From Thermoflexibacter sp. (GTDB taxonomy: Bacteria; Bacteroidota; Bacteroidia; Cytophagales; Thermoflexibacteraceae): a stretch of DNA of 8,255 nt. Positions 1 through 7,017 of the stretch are shown piece by piece; within the stretch, counting starts at the first letter, position 1, and every line of letters starts with the position of its first letter. The stretch spans positions 1-8,255 of the forward strand of contig JALOMS010000178.1 of NCBI GenBank assembly GCA_025455345.1. Reading direction: 5' to 3'. The notes under the pieces are model-generated. The model was given only the letters and a program-made list of their open reading frames with translations. It was not told the DNA's origin and made no database searches. A program made the position numbers and the translations under genes.

Positions 1-369
1 ATAGATGTCAAATTAGGTAATTATAAAGTATCTATCTTAGGAGAAGTACGTTCTCCAAACAGATATTTTATTTTTAATAGTAGAATTAGTATATTTGAGG
101 GCTTAGCAATGGCAGGAGACCTGAAGGATTTTGCAGATAGGAAAAATGTAAAACTGATACGTCAGACCGAAAAAGGAACAAAGACTATCATCTTAGACCT
201 TACTGACCCAAATCTAATGAAATCTCCTTATTATTTCTTGCTACCTAATGATATTATGATTGTTTCACCGAGCAATACACAAATCAAAAGGAACAATTTA
301 CCCATATTGACTACTGTTTTTGCGGCGATATCCTCGCTTGTATTGGTATTGAGATTTTTTGGTTATTAA
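1..369 (+). CDS. Polysaccharide export protein, Wza/SLBB family (3' part only)
   Basis: This is the last 122 residues of a protein that begins left of the window; the frame is open from base 1 and ends in TAA. The visible part starts in a beta-rich SLBB-type domain, with the signature VSILGEVRSPNRY (about residues 9-21) followed by the helix SIFEGLAMAGDL. It then runs into a short strand region ending LLPNDIMIVSP, as in the second ligand-binding domain of Wza/BexD-type export proteins. The end is hydrophobic (ILTTVFAAISSLVLVLRFF, about residues 102-120), which fits a C-terminal helix crossing the outer membrane. Family members form the outer-membrane channel for capsule or exopolysaccharide. 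A Wzc-like copolymerase starts 28 bases downstream on the same strand, the usual partner, so the two are very probably co-transcribed. The N-terminal lipobox and the operon promoter are outside the window. Confidence 0.88.
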   Translation: MDVKLGNYKVSILGEVRSPNRYFIFNSRISIFEGLAMAGDLKDFADRKNVKLIRQTEKGTKTIILDLTDPNLMKSPYYFLLPNDIMIVSPSNTQIKRNNLPILTTVFAAISSLVLVLRFFGY

Positions 370-397
370 GATTTAACTTTAAAAGATTTAAGAAATT

Positions 398-2752
398 ATG
401 AGTTTGTATTTTAAGAACGAAAGCTTAGACTTGGGCTATATATGGAGTAGAATTCGCGCTCATTGGTACTACTTTGTAATTTCTATTCCTATCATTGTCA
501 GTATGGCATTTATCTATGCCAGAGGCTTGGACAGGGTATATGCTTTTAGCTCCAGTCTTATTATTAATACTCGCCGCTCAGGACCTACGAGTGCTGGTGT
601 ATTGTTAGATGTAGGCGAAGGCTTTGACCCTAAGATAGAAACTGAAAACGAAATAGGAATCATTAGCTCTGTAACGATGATAGAGCGAGCCATGCGAAAA
701 TTGGGCATAGGCGTAAGCTACTCTATGGAAAAAAAGTTTAAGCGTTCGGAACTCTACAAAAACGCTCCCTTCAAAGTGCTACTTGATTCCTCTGCCCAAC
801 AGCTAATCGGAGTCAAATACAATATTACTATTCTCTCTGATACAGACTATAAAATATCTTTTGAAGCAGAGCAAGCCAAAGGATATATCCCAGAAAAAGA
901 AGAAGTTACTGACTTCAGATGGAGCGGAAAGTTTGAGAAAACGCAAAAATTTGGAGAACCTATCAAAAAAGAATTCATTAACTTGACTATTATTAGAAAT
1001 GAGAAGGTCAATGTAGATACAGAAGCCCGCTATTATTTTGTACTTTCCAACTTGTATGATGCCGCAAAGGGTTATAAAAACAAGCTCAAAGTCAAGCCCT
1101 TAGAAAAAGACTCTTATATACTACAATTAGAAACGCAAGGCACTAATTCTCAAAAAGAAATAGATATATTGAATAGCTTGATGGAAGTATTTATTGAGAG
1201 AGATGTGTATGAGAAAAACTATAAAGGTGTAAAAACTTTGGACTTTACGCAAGCACAACTCAAAGAAGCCTTAGAAAACCTCTCCAATGCTCAAGCCCAA
1301 TTAGAAGGTTATAAAACCAATAAGCAATTGGTAGCCATAGATGTGCAGAGCAATGCCACGATTTATGGGATTGAGAGATTAGAAACTGACAAATCTTCCT
1401 CAGAGGTAAGGTTAAATTATTATAAAAATATCTTATCTATCATCAATAATGATAATCTGCTCGCAGACGCTAAAATCCCATCTATGAGCAATATCATTGA
1501 CCCTACTTTATCTGGTTTTTTGAACCAGTTTGCGAATCTACACCAACAAAAAGTAACTTTAGAAATATCATCAGGTGAAAAAAGAGCCATACTTCAAGAG
1601 GTAAAGACCAATATGAATACAGTAAGAAATCTGATGAGAGATTATCTGACAAGTTCTATCAAGAATTTTGATATAGAAATGAGAAACTATAATCAACGTC
1701 TTGGAGATTTTCGTAGTAGGGCAGAGCAACTCCCCCAAAATCAGGTAGTCTTAAGCGAATTACAAAGGAAATATGACTTTGCCAAACAGCGTTATGAATT
1801 TATATTAGCAAAAAAAGAAGAAGCAGACATTAGCTTAGCTACCAGTACGCCAGATATTCGCATTGTGGACAAGGCAAGACTGATAAGTGATACCCCTGTT
1901 TCGCCTAATACGCGATTTATTTATATCATGTCCCTATTAGCCGCCATAGGTTTGCCATTAGGACTTATCATCGTCAAGGACGCTATCAATGACAGAGTAA
2001 GAAGCAAAGAAGAACTTTTTGAACATACCCAAATCCCTCTGGCGGGAGTCTTTGGGAGCGGTGGGAAAGGCATAAAAGTAGTATTAATAGAACAACCGCG
2101 TACCTTGATAGCAGAAACAGTGCGTAGCTTACGTACCAATTTGGACTATTTAGGAGAGAATGTGTATAAAATTATTGGCATTACCTCACATAGCTCCTTT
2201 GAGGGTAAGACCTTCTGCGCTGTCAATATCAGTGCCTCTTTTGCTTTGGCGGGAAGAAAAACCATCTTGATTTGCGCTGACTTGCGAAAATCAAGTATAA
2301 AAAATTATTTTAATGTACAAGAAGATGGTCTTTCTAACTTCTTAGCGTCTTATCTGCCAAGCTCAACCAATGCCCTACCCCTCCAAGCGGTCATTCAAAG
2401 AACAGAAATCCCTAACTTGGACATTATTCCTTCGGGAATGTTGGTAAGTAATCCTTCAGAGTTACTTAGCTCTGAAATTATGTTGGAAATGATAGAAGAC
2501 CTCAAACTGAGATATGACAAAATCATTATTGATACTCCGCCAATTAGTTTTGTTTCTGATTACTTCACCCTGAACAAGTTGATGGATTTGACGCTCTATG
2601 TAGTACGAGCCAATAGAACTAAATTTGGTTCGTTGGAAGAAATCAATAAATTAACAAATAGTGGCAAACTGAAGAATGTCAAGATATTATTGAATGATTT
2701 TAAGTTTTCTTCCAGTTATGAAACTTCCTATCATAAAGGAGGCTACGCTTAG
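398..2752 (+). CDS. Wzc-like polysaccharide copolymerase / BY-type tyrosine kinase
   Basis: 784 residues, full length for the family. An inner-membrane protein that sets polysaccharide chain length and, through a cytoplasmic kinase domain, couples synthesis to export via the neighbouring Wza-like channel. Visible order: first membrane helix at about 24-41; a large periplasmic Wzz-type region; a predicted coiled coil at about 282-455; a GNVR-type segment at about 445-480 (LPQNQVVLSELQRKY...); second membrane helix at about 507-526; then the kinase domain. The kinase shows ETVRSLRTNLDY (an ExxRxxR oligomerisation motif), a P-loop SSFEGKT with K604, a Walker A' reading ILICADLR (623-630) and a Walker B IIIDTPP (709-715). 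The tail carries Tyr774, Tyr778 and Tyr783, a small version of the autophosphorylation cluster. Odd: the first Asp of Walker A' is Cys626, and the P-loop lacks the usual PG. Kinase activity is therefore inferred, not certain. No Shine-Dalgarno is visible; the start is supported by the 28-base spacing and immediate entry into the family N-terminus. Confidence 0.93.
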   Translation: MSLYFKNESLDLGYIWSRIRAHWYYFVISIPIIVSMAFIYARGLDRVYAFSSSLIINTRRSGPTSAGVLLDVGEGFDPKIETENEIGIISSVTMIERAMRKLGIGVSYSMEKKFKRSELYKNAPFKVLLDSSAQQLIGVKYNITILSDTDYKISFEAEQAKGYIPEKEEVTDFRWSGKFEKTQKFGEPIKKEFINLTIIRNEKVNVDTEARYYFVLSNLYDAAKGYKNKLKVKPLEKDSYILQLETQGTNSQKEIDILNSLMEVFIERDVYEKNYKGVKTLDFTQAQLKEALENLSNAQAQLEGYKTNKQLVAIDVQSNATIYGIERLETDKSSSEVRLNYYKNILSIINNDNLLADAKIPSMSNIIDPTLSGFLNQFANLHQQKVTLEISSGEKRAILQEVKTNMNTVRNLMRDYLTSSIKNFDIEMRNYNQRLGDFRSRAEQLPQNQVVLSELQRKYDFAKQRYEFILAKKEEADISLATSTPDIRIVDKARLISDTPVSPNTRFIYIMSLLAAIGLPLGLIIVKDAINDRVRSKEELFEHTQIPLAGVFGSGGKGIKVVLIEQPRTLIAETVRSLRTNLDYLGENVYKIIGITSHSSFEGKTFCAVNISASFALAGRKTILICADLRKSSIKNYFNVQEDGLSNFLASYLPSSTNALPLQAVIQRTEIPNLDIIPSGMLVSNPSELLSSEIMLEMIEDLKLRYDKIIIDTPPISFVSDYFTLNKLMDLTLYVVRANRTKFGSLEEINKLTNSGKLKNVKILLNDFKFSSSYETSYHKGGYA

Positions 2753-2766
2753 AAAATAATGAAGCC

Positions 2767-2821
2767 CTCAACATTGGGTTGTGTTTTAATAATTAATCTG
2801 ATTAGTTCAAGGATGCTAATC
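2767..2821. terminator. Weak stem-loops between convergent genes
   Basis: The 74 bases between the two convergent stop codons hold two modest dyads. On the plus strand CAAC/GTTG (2769-2772 with 2778-2781) closes a five-base loop and is followed by TGTTTT, a poor intrinsic-terminator shape. Further on, GATTAG (2800-2805) pairs with CTAATC (2816-2821) around a ten-base loop, with no clear T-run on either side. A terminator is expected here, but neither structure is strong, so this is a tentative call. Confidence 0.25.
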
Positions 2822-2826
2822 TTGCT

Positions 2827-3921
2827 CTACTTCCTATTCATGTAGATTTGAAGCCCTATGCGAAAGTCCAAAGGATTATTAGCAAGAAAATTTCTTTGCT
2901 TAAATGCTCTTTGGTAATTAATACTTGCCTCGATGCCTACGTTGCGCGAAATAAAATAAGTACCCCCTGCGGAAAAGTTCAAAGCACGAAAACTACCATC
3001 TACGGCATTGTTGTACTGCTCCCAAGACTTGCCGTAGTCAAAGCCTGTTTCTGCGAATAGTTTGAAGCGAGTAGGTAAAAAGTAGTAACGCGCAAAAACA
3101 TTGGCAAAAGTATCTTTTTGGTTATCAGCCATTTGAAATTCATTTTGTCCCCAAGTGAAATTGAGACCTATGCCACCACCTACCAAGAAATTATTGGCAA
3201 GAAAATAGCCAAACTTAGGTTGTAAGAAAATGCGATTGCTATTGGAGCTAAAATTAGAAAAACCACTGCCCCCCAAAGTCCAATTCCCTTTTTGGGTAGG
3301 AGCGATGAAAGTTGCCTCATTCTCTTCTTCACTTGCTTTTTTCCTTCCTAAGTAAATTTGCAAACCAAGGTTGAAATTGAGCGCGTACTGTGGAAAAGTA
3401 TTAAAAATACCTCCTTGACTGCGATAGTTATATTTGAAAAGCCCTTCTAAACCAATACTTTGATTGAAAAAATAAGTAGCACCTATGCCTGCTCCTACAT
3501 TCCAAGAATTGATATTAGGGGGTATAGTATTGCCACCAAAGACTTCATTAAAGTTATTTTTATACCAGCCACGATTATACTCTGTTTGCCCAAACCACTG
3601 CATACGATTGGAGAGTTTGAAGTAGCGTCGCAAAAATACACCTGCTGAAAATGAAAAAATATTTGCTTTTTGACTGAATGTGGAGCGTTCTGTGAGTTGG
3701 TATATCATTGGCAAATTTGCACCAAACAACCACTTATCTGCAAAAAAATAACCCACATTGGGCGAGATATTGAGCAAGCGATTAGAACCAAGCCCATTTT
3801 CATACCTATTAATGGTATAGTGCGCCGTGCCGCCTACCAAAAAATTACCTTTTTCGGTTTGAGCAAATAAAACGTGAGAAAAAATAAAAAAGGTCAGAGT
3901 AAACAAGAAGTGCATTTTCAT
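2827..3921 (-). CDS. Secreted outer-membrane protein with two tandem beta-barrel modules
   Basis: 364 residues with a signal peptide (about 1-20, cleavage likely at LFA|Q). The mature part is rich in alternating aromatic and glycine strands and ends in an aromatic strand (RIGLQIYMNRK), as outer-membrane beta-barrels do. It is built of two related halves, about 24-194 and 211-363, joined by a short acidic linker (ASEEENEATFIAP). Matching landmarks are KGNFLVGG / KGNWTLGG at the start of each half, NVGYFFADKWLFG / KFGYFLANNFLVG, FLRRYFKLSNR / FARYYFLPTRF, ATYFFNQSIGLEG / GTYFISRNVGIEA and NLGLQIYLGRKK / RIGLQIYMNRK. Each half is about the size of an eight-stranded OmpA-like or OmpW-like barrel. 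I do not recognise a characterised family and propose no substrate. The gene is convergent with the kinase gene and divergent from the thioredoxin gene, so it is probably its own transcription unit. ATG at 3921 is chosen because the signal peptide starts there; the Met at residue 3 is a possible alternative. Confidence 0.82.
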   Translation of the reverse strand: MKMHFLFTLTFFIFSHVLFAQTEKGNFLVGGTAHYTINRYENGLGSNRLLNISPNVGYFFADKWLFGANLPMIYQLTERSTFSQKANIFSFSAGVFLRRYFKLSNRMQWFGQTEYNRGWYKNNFNEVFGGNTIPPNINSWNVGAGIGATYFFNQSIGLEGLFKYNYRSQGGIFNTFPQYALNFNLGLQIYLGRKKASEEENEATFIAPTQKGNWTLGGSGFSNFSSNSNRIFLQPKFGYFLANNFLVGGGIGLNFTWGQNEFQMADNQKDTFANVFARYYFLPTRFKLFAETGFDYGKSWEQYNNAVDGSFRALNFSAGGTYFISRNVGIEASINYQRAFKQRNFLANNPLDFRIGLQIYMNRK

Positions 3922-3988
3922 AAATTATGAGAAGTTTAAGTTTTCTATTAGTTACGACAACATACCAACAAAGGTGGCAAATGGATTG

Positions 3989-4009
3989 TTAAAAAAGTTT
4001 ATTTTTTAA
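3989..4009. other. AT-only dyad in the divergent intergenic region
   Basis: TTAAAAAA (3989-3996) and TTTTTTAA (4002-4009) are perfect inverted repeats around a five-base centre, lying between two divergent genes. Being A/T only it makes a weak RNA hairpin. It could act as a curved or UP-like promoter element, or simply reflect the AT-rich background. Confidence 0.25.
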
Positions 4010-4037
4010 TCAAAACCTTACAAAAAGAAATCACTAA

Positions 4038-4069
4038 TTTGTATATATCTTAAAAATTATTGATTTTTG
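4038..4069 (+). promoter_or_regulatory. Possible Bacteroidota-type promoter for the thioredoxin gene
   Basis: TTTG at 4038-4041 is followed after 20 bases by GATTTTTG at 4062-4069, one mismatch from the TAnnTTTG minus-7 element of Bacteroidota primary sigma promoters. The spacing is close to the usual 17-23. It would leave an untranslated leader of roughly 65-70 bases before the ATG at 4142. T-rich sequence makes chance matches likely. No equally good match was found on the minus strand for the divergent barrel gene. Confidence 0.33.
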
Positions 4070-4141
4070 TTTAAGTAAGCTTTGCGTTTATTGAACTTAC
4101 TAAAATTCTTATCATTAACGTTTTTAAATCAACCCAATTTT

Positions 4142-6040
4142 ATGGAAAAACTGTTTTTATGCCTCTGTTTTGTGCTATTGGCAAACCTTAACTTTGCCCA
4201 AGAAAGCAATGTAACGCTCGCCCCACAATTCCCACAAGCAGGGAAAAAAGTGGAAATTTCTTACACGCCAGTAAAAGCATTAGAAAATGCCAAAACACTC
4301 TCTTGTGAGATTTATTTTACCAGAAAAGATGAATTGATTGCCTCTGAGATTAACCTTACCCAAAGCAATGACGTTTGGAAAGGGACATTCCAAGTGCCTG
4401 ACACCGTCCAAAGTATGATTTTTGTATTTGTTGATGGGGATAAAAAAGACTACAACGGTACAGAGTGGTACACATCTTTGGTCTATGACGCTAACCAAAA
4501 ACCCATAGACAATGCCTATGGAAGCTTGGCAACTGCCTACTCACGTTGGTATTATCTCATCAATGGAGATAGCGAAAACCCTAACAAAATCATGGACTTA
4601 TACGAAAAAGAGTTTGCGCTTTATCCTGCTAAAAAAGATAGTATTCCTTATTTGTGGGGCTATTTCAGAGCATTAAAAGAAGTAAAAAAAGAACAAGCGA
4701 ATGAAACTATTGCTCAAATATTGTCAGTAGTCGAAACCAAGAAAGACCTTGATGAAACTACTTTAGGCTTTTTACAAGGAAATTACGAGCGTTTGGGAAA
4801 CAAAGAAAAAGCGGAAATGTATGGAAAATTGATGAAAGAGAAATTTCCGCTGGGAACAAACGCGCAGTGGGAAAGTTATAACAAAATTCGTGAGGCAGAA
4901 GATTACGACAAAGCAAAGGCATTGGCAGAAGATTTTAAAAATAAATTCCCCAAGTCCCGTTATGTGGAGTTTATAGGCGATATGTTAATTGACAAAGCAT
5001 TGAAAGCAAAACGCATGGACGTATTTGAGGAACTTACTAAAAACAAAACCATTGATAATCTTGCTTTTATGTATAACAATATTGCTTGGGAAGCAGCTGA
5101 AAAAGGAGAAGACTTAGACAAGGCGGTGGCACTTTCTTGGAAAGCGACCTCTTGGGCAAAAGACAGGCTTGATAAACCTGTGGACATGAGCAAAAAACCT
5201 TCTTATATGACCGAGAAGGCATATAAAGAAGAAAATAAAGGCACTTATGCGATGTTTGCAGATACTTACGGCTATATTTTGTATCAGCAAGGCAAGTACG
5301 AGGAGGCTTACCAGTACATGAAAGAGGTAGTGGCGATTAAGAAAAGAAAAGATGCTGGCTACAATGAACGCTATGCACTTGCACTTGCAAAAAGTAAAGA
5401 TAATGCTTCTCTAAAACCTGAATTAGAGGCATTTGTCAAAGACGGTGAGGCTTCTGCTAAGATGAAAGAAATGCTCAAAGAAATATACTTGAAAGAAAAA
5501 GGGAGCGACAAAGGTTGGACTGCTTACATCGGGGAGTTAGAAAAAGAAAGCAAGGCAAAAGTAAAAGCAGAACTTCGCAAAAAACTTATCAAAGAAAAAG
5601 CACCTGATTTTATGCTCAAAAATTTAAAAGAGGAAAGCGTAAGTTTGGCAAGCATGAAAGGCAAGGTGGTCATTGTGGACTTTTGGGCAACTTGGTGTGG
5701 ACCTTGTATTGCTTCTTTCCCTGGTATGCAAAAAGCAGTGGACAAATTCAAAGAGGATAAAAATGTAGCTTTCCTATTTGTAGATACTTGGGAAAATGTC
5801 AAAGACAAAAAGCAGAATGCAAGTGATTTCATCAATAAGAAGAAATACACTTTCAACGTATTGATGGACAACGAAAATACCGTAGTTACCAGCTTTGGTG
5901 TTTCGGGGATTCCTACCAAATTCATCATCGACAAAAACGGAGATATTCGTTTCAAAAGTGTAGGTTTTTCAGGCAATGCAGATGCCGTTGCCGATGAAAT
6001 TAGCATGATGATAGAAATGATAAATGAGGAAACAAAGTAG
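4142..6040 (+). CDS. Secreted TlpA/ResA-like thioredoxin protein with beta-rich N-terminus and TPR-like middle
   Basis: 632 residues from the ATG at 4142, where the signal peptide begins (1-19, NFA|Q). The same frame stays open upstream to a TTG at 4082, but that would place 20 unrelated residues before the signal peptide. Residues 20 to about 115 look like a beta-sandwich (alternating strands, EISYTPVKALENAKTLSCEIYF, VWKGTFQVPD). About 130-480 is helical with TPR-like repeats, clearest at 373-406 (LYQQGKYEEAYQYM). About 487-630 is a thioredoxin domain of TlpA/ResA type: APDFMLKNL entry, WCGPC active site (Cys519, Cys522) after VDFWAT, and the cis-proline loop SGIPTKF (Pro591). The expected role is periplasmic thiol-disulfide exchange, probably as a reductant needing a DsbD/CcdA-like partner not present here; the TPR part may bind a client. 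Substrate unknown. Stands alone, with a strong terminator 42 bases after the stop. At 632 residues it is far longer than ResA or TlpA (under 200). Confidence 0.9.
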   Translation: MEKLFLCLCFVLLANLNFAQESNVTLAPQFPQAGKKVEISYTPVKALENAKTLSCEIYFTRKDELIASEINLTQSNDVWKGTFQVPDTVQSMIFVFVDGDKKDYNGTEWYTSLVYDANQKPIDNAYGSLATAYSRWYYLINGDSENPNKIMDLYEKEFALYPAKKDSIPYLWGYFRALKEVKKEQANETIAQILSVVETKKDLDETTLGFLQGNYERLGNKEKAEMYGKLMKEKFPLGTNAQWESYNKIREAEDYDKAKALAEDFKNKFPKSRYVEFIGDMLIDKALKAKRMDVFEELTKNKTIDNLAFMYNNIAWEAAEKGEDLDKAVALSWKATSWAKDRLDKPVDMSKKPSYMTEKAYKEENKGTYAMFADTYGYILYQQGKYEEAYQYMKEVVAIKKRKDAGYNERYALALAKSKDNASLKPELEAFVKDGEASAKMKEMLKEIYLKEKGSDKGWTAYIGELEKESKAKVKAELRKKLIKEKAPDFMLKNLKEESVSLASMKGKVVIVDFWATWCGPCIASFPGMQKAVDKFKEDKNVAFLFVDTWENVKDKKQNASDFINKKKYTFNVLMDNENTVVTSFGVSGIPTKFIIDKNGDIRFKSVGFSGNADAVADEISMMIEMINEETK

Positions 6041-6081
6041 CCAACAGAAAACACGAAAAATATAAAAAAGTTTCTCTCACT

Positions 6082-6116
6082 GATTCAAGGCTTAGTTTAG
6101 CCTTGAATCTTTGTTT
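6082..6116 (+). terminator. Intrinsic terminator after the thioredoxin gene
   Basis: GATTCAAGGCT (6082-6092) and AGCCTTGAATC (6099-6109) form a perfect 11-bp stem with a six-base loop, followed by TTTGTTT. It lies 42 bases past the stop codon, so the thioredoxin gene is most likely transcribed alone and the next gene has its own promoter. Confidence 0.85.
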
Positions 6117-6142
6117 ATGCTTATCAATGAGTGAACAATTAT

Positions 6143-6243
6143 TTTGATTAAAATAGCAAAAATCAGTAACTAATAAATTGTTTTTGCGTTGATTTAAGTA
6201 TAAAATCCTTCAAAAATTAACCACTCAAACTATTTTAATCAAA
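6143..6243. repeat. 14-bp inverted repeat bracketing the lipoprotein leader
   Basis: TTTGATTAAAATAG at 6143-6156 is the exact reverse complement of CTATTTTAATCAAA at 6230-6243, with 73 bases between the arms. The right arm ends on the A of the lipoprotein ATG. If transcription starts left of 6143, the arms could pair in the mRNA and cover the translation start. If it starts between the arms, the dyad would act only at the DNA level. Both arms are almost pure A/T, which weakens the case. Confidence 0.55.
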
Positions 6244-6656
6244 TGAAAAATTTATTGTCTTTACTGTTCTTGGTACTCTTGACAGCAAGCTGTGCCTCTA
6301 TTAATTACAGCACCAACTACGACCAAAAAACAAAGGTCGACATCAAAAAAGTAGCAATAATTACGGAAGCTATAAAACAGGAAGGTTTTGTCGATTTCTT
6401 TTCCCAAGAACTCGCCTTGCAAGCAAAGCGTAACCAATGGGAGGTTCTGAGCCTTTTTAAAGACAGTTTGTCTTTTACCTCCAATGCAGAAATAGCTCAA
6501 AACATAGAAAAATTTAATCCAGATGTAATCATTGAGTTGAAAAGAATAGAGAATGTTCCTATCAATGAGAATTCCCTGTGGGGGAATAGAAATGTGGGTT
6601 ATAGTGGTTCTTATTACCTTGGGGTAAGGAAAAAAGGAGAAACTATAACTTATTGA
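6243..6656 (+). CDS. Small lipoprotein, truncated by an in-frame TGA
   Basis: 137 residues as read to the TGA at 6654-6656. It begins with a lipoprotein signal (MKNLLSLLFLVLLTASC, lipid-acceptor Cys17). The residues after Cys17 (ASINYST) lack the acidic run that Bacteroidota use as a surface-export signal, so a periplasm-facing anchor is more likely. The mature part has an alternating strand/helix look: KKVAIITEAI, a helix FVDFFSQELALQAKRNQWEVL, then NPDVIIELKRIEN. I do not recognise a named family; the arrangement recalls small Bacteroidota lipoproteins of DUF4136-like or related folds, but that is only a resemblance. The frame continues past the TGA with matching character (next entry), so the 137-residue product is probably an incomplete form. 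It sits between two strong terminators and is thus a single-gene unit. No Shine-Dalgarno; the leader just before the ATG is AT-rich. Confidence 0.65.
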   Translation: MKNLLSLLFLVLLTASCASINYSTNYDQKTKVDIKKVAIITEAIKQEGFVDFFSQELALQAKRNQWEVLSLFKDSLSFTSNAEIAQNIEKFNPDVIIELKRIENVPINENSLWGNRNVGYSGSYYLGVRKKGETITY

Positions 6657-6809
6657 AAATCAGTTGTTAATGTTGATAATGAACAAAGTATTTATAACTT
6701 TATGGCAGGTGAACGAGGCTACGAAAGTACCAAACCCTATATAGAACTTGTAGGTAAGCGCGCTTCCGAAATCTTAGCAAAGATAATGCAGGATAGTAAT
6801 AATCAGTAA
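6657..6809 (+). pseudogene. 3' continuation of the lipoprotein gene beyond the TGA
   Basis: Directly after the TGA the same frame stays open for 50 codons to a TAA at 6807-6809. It reads KSVVNVDNEQSIYNFMAGER, then YESTKPYIELVGKRASEILA and KIMQDSNNQ. The last part is an amphipathic helix of the kind that closes many small lipoproteins. Joined through the stop, the sequence runs GETITY-[TGA]-KSVVNVDN, where a tryptophan (TGG) would fit a strand-forming context. The strong terminator begins nine bases after the TAA, showing that the ancestral gene ended here rather than at 6656. The most likely reading is a full-length gene of 188 residues broken by one G-to-A change. Alternatives are stop read-through or a base-calling error. 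An internal ATG at 6702 could in principle restart translation, but nothing supports it. Confidence 0.7.
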
Positions 6810-6817
6810 GATACAAG

Positions 6818-6859
6818 AAAGAGATTCTATTTCTCTGAAGCAGTAGAATCTCTTTTTTT
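6818..6859 (+). terminator. Intrinsic terminator after the lipoprotein gene
   Basis: AAAGAGATTCTA (6818-6829) and TAGAATCTCTTT (6844-6855) make a perfect 12-bp stem around a 14-base loop. A run of seven T (6853-6859) overlaps and follows the right arm. On the minus strand the left arm gives a shorter T-run, so it may also help stop transcription from fdhD. The 158 bases from here to the fdhD stop codon hold no gene and no better fdhD terminator that I can see. Confidence 0.88.
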
Positions 6860-7017
6860 AATAAAAATGAATACTTAATTGCCATATTCAAGTTCATCTC
6901 CTAATCTTTCAATGCTAAGCCTTTGTTTAGATAGAATAGTTATACTTATAATAGAGAGGGAGGTATATACACTGTGCTACATGTATTTTGTTGTATTATG
7001 TTTTCTCACAAAAATAG

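Noticed and set aside
2848..3870. Short plus-strand open frames opposite the barrel protein
   Set aside because: All are 60-70 codons, overlap a well-supported secreted protein and show no domain or signal features.
3969..3985. Minus-strand promoter elements for the barrel gene (CAAAGGTG and CAAATGGA)
   Set aside because: Each is one mismatch from the minus-7 consensus, and neither has a minus-33 element at a usable distance.
4082..4141. TTG start 20 codons upstream for the thioredoxin gene
   Set aside because: The clean signal peptide begins at the ATG at 4142. The upstream residues are not signal-like and overlap the region where the promoter and leader should be.
5524..6054. 176-codon open frame on the minus strand across the thioredoxin domain
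   Set aside because: It lies wholly opposite a well-supported domain with WCGPC and the cis-proline loop. Its Ser/Leu/Phe-rich content is what the complement of a Lys/Glu-rich gene gives.
6654..6656. TGA read as selenocysteine or as a general Trp codon
   Set aside because: No stable hairpin follows the codon, the context suits Trp rather than a redox Cys, and fdhD uses TGA as its normal stop.
6702..6809. Separate small gene from the ATG at 6702
   Set aside because: It is in the same frame as the lipoprotein and reads as its natural C-terminus, with no leader or promoter of its own.
6700..6897. 65-codon minus-strand frame across the lipoprotein end and terminator
   Set aside because: It runs through a strong terminator hairpin and opposite the lipoprotein 3' part, and has no recognisable features.
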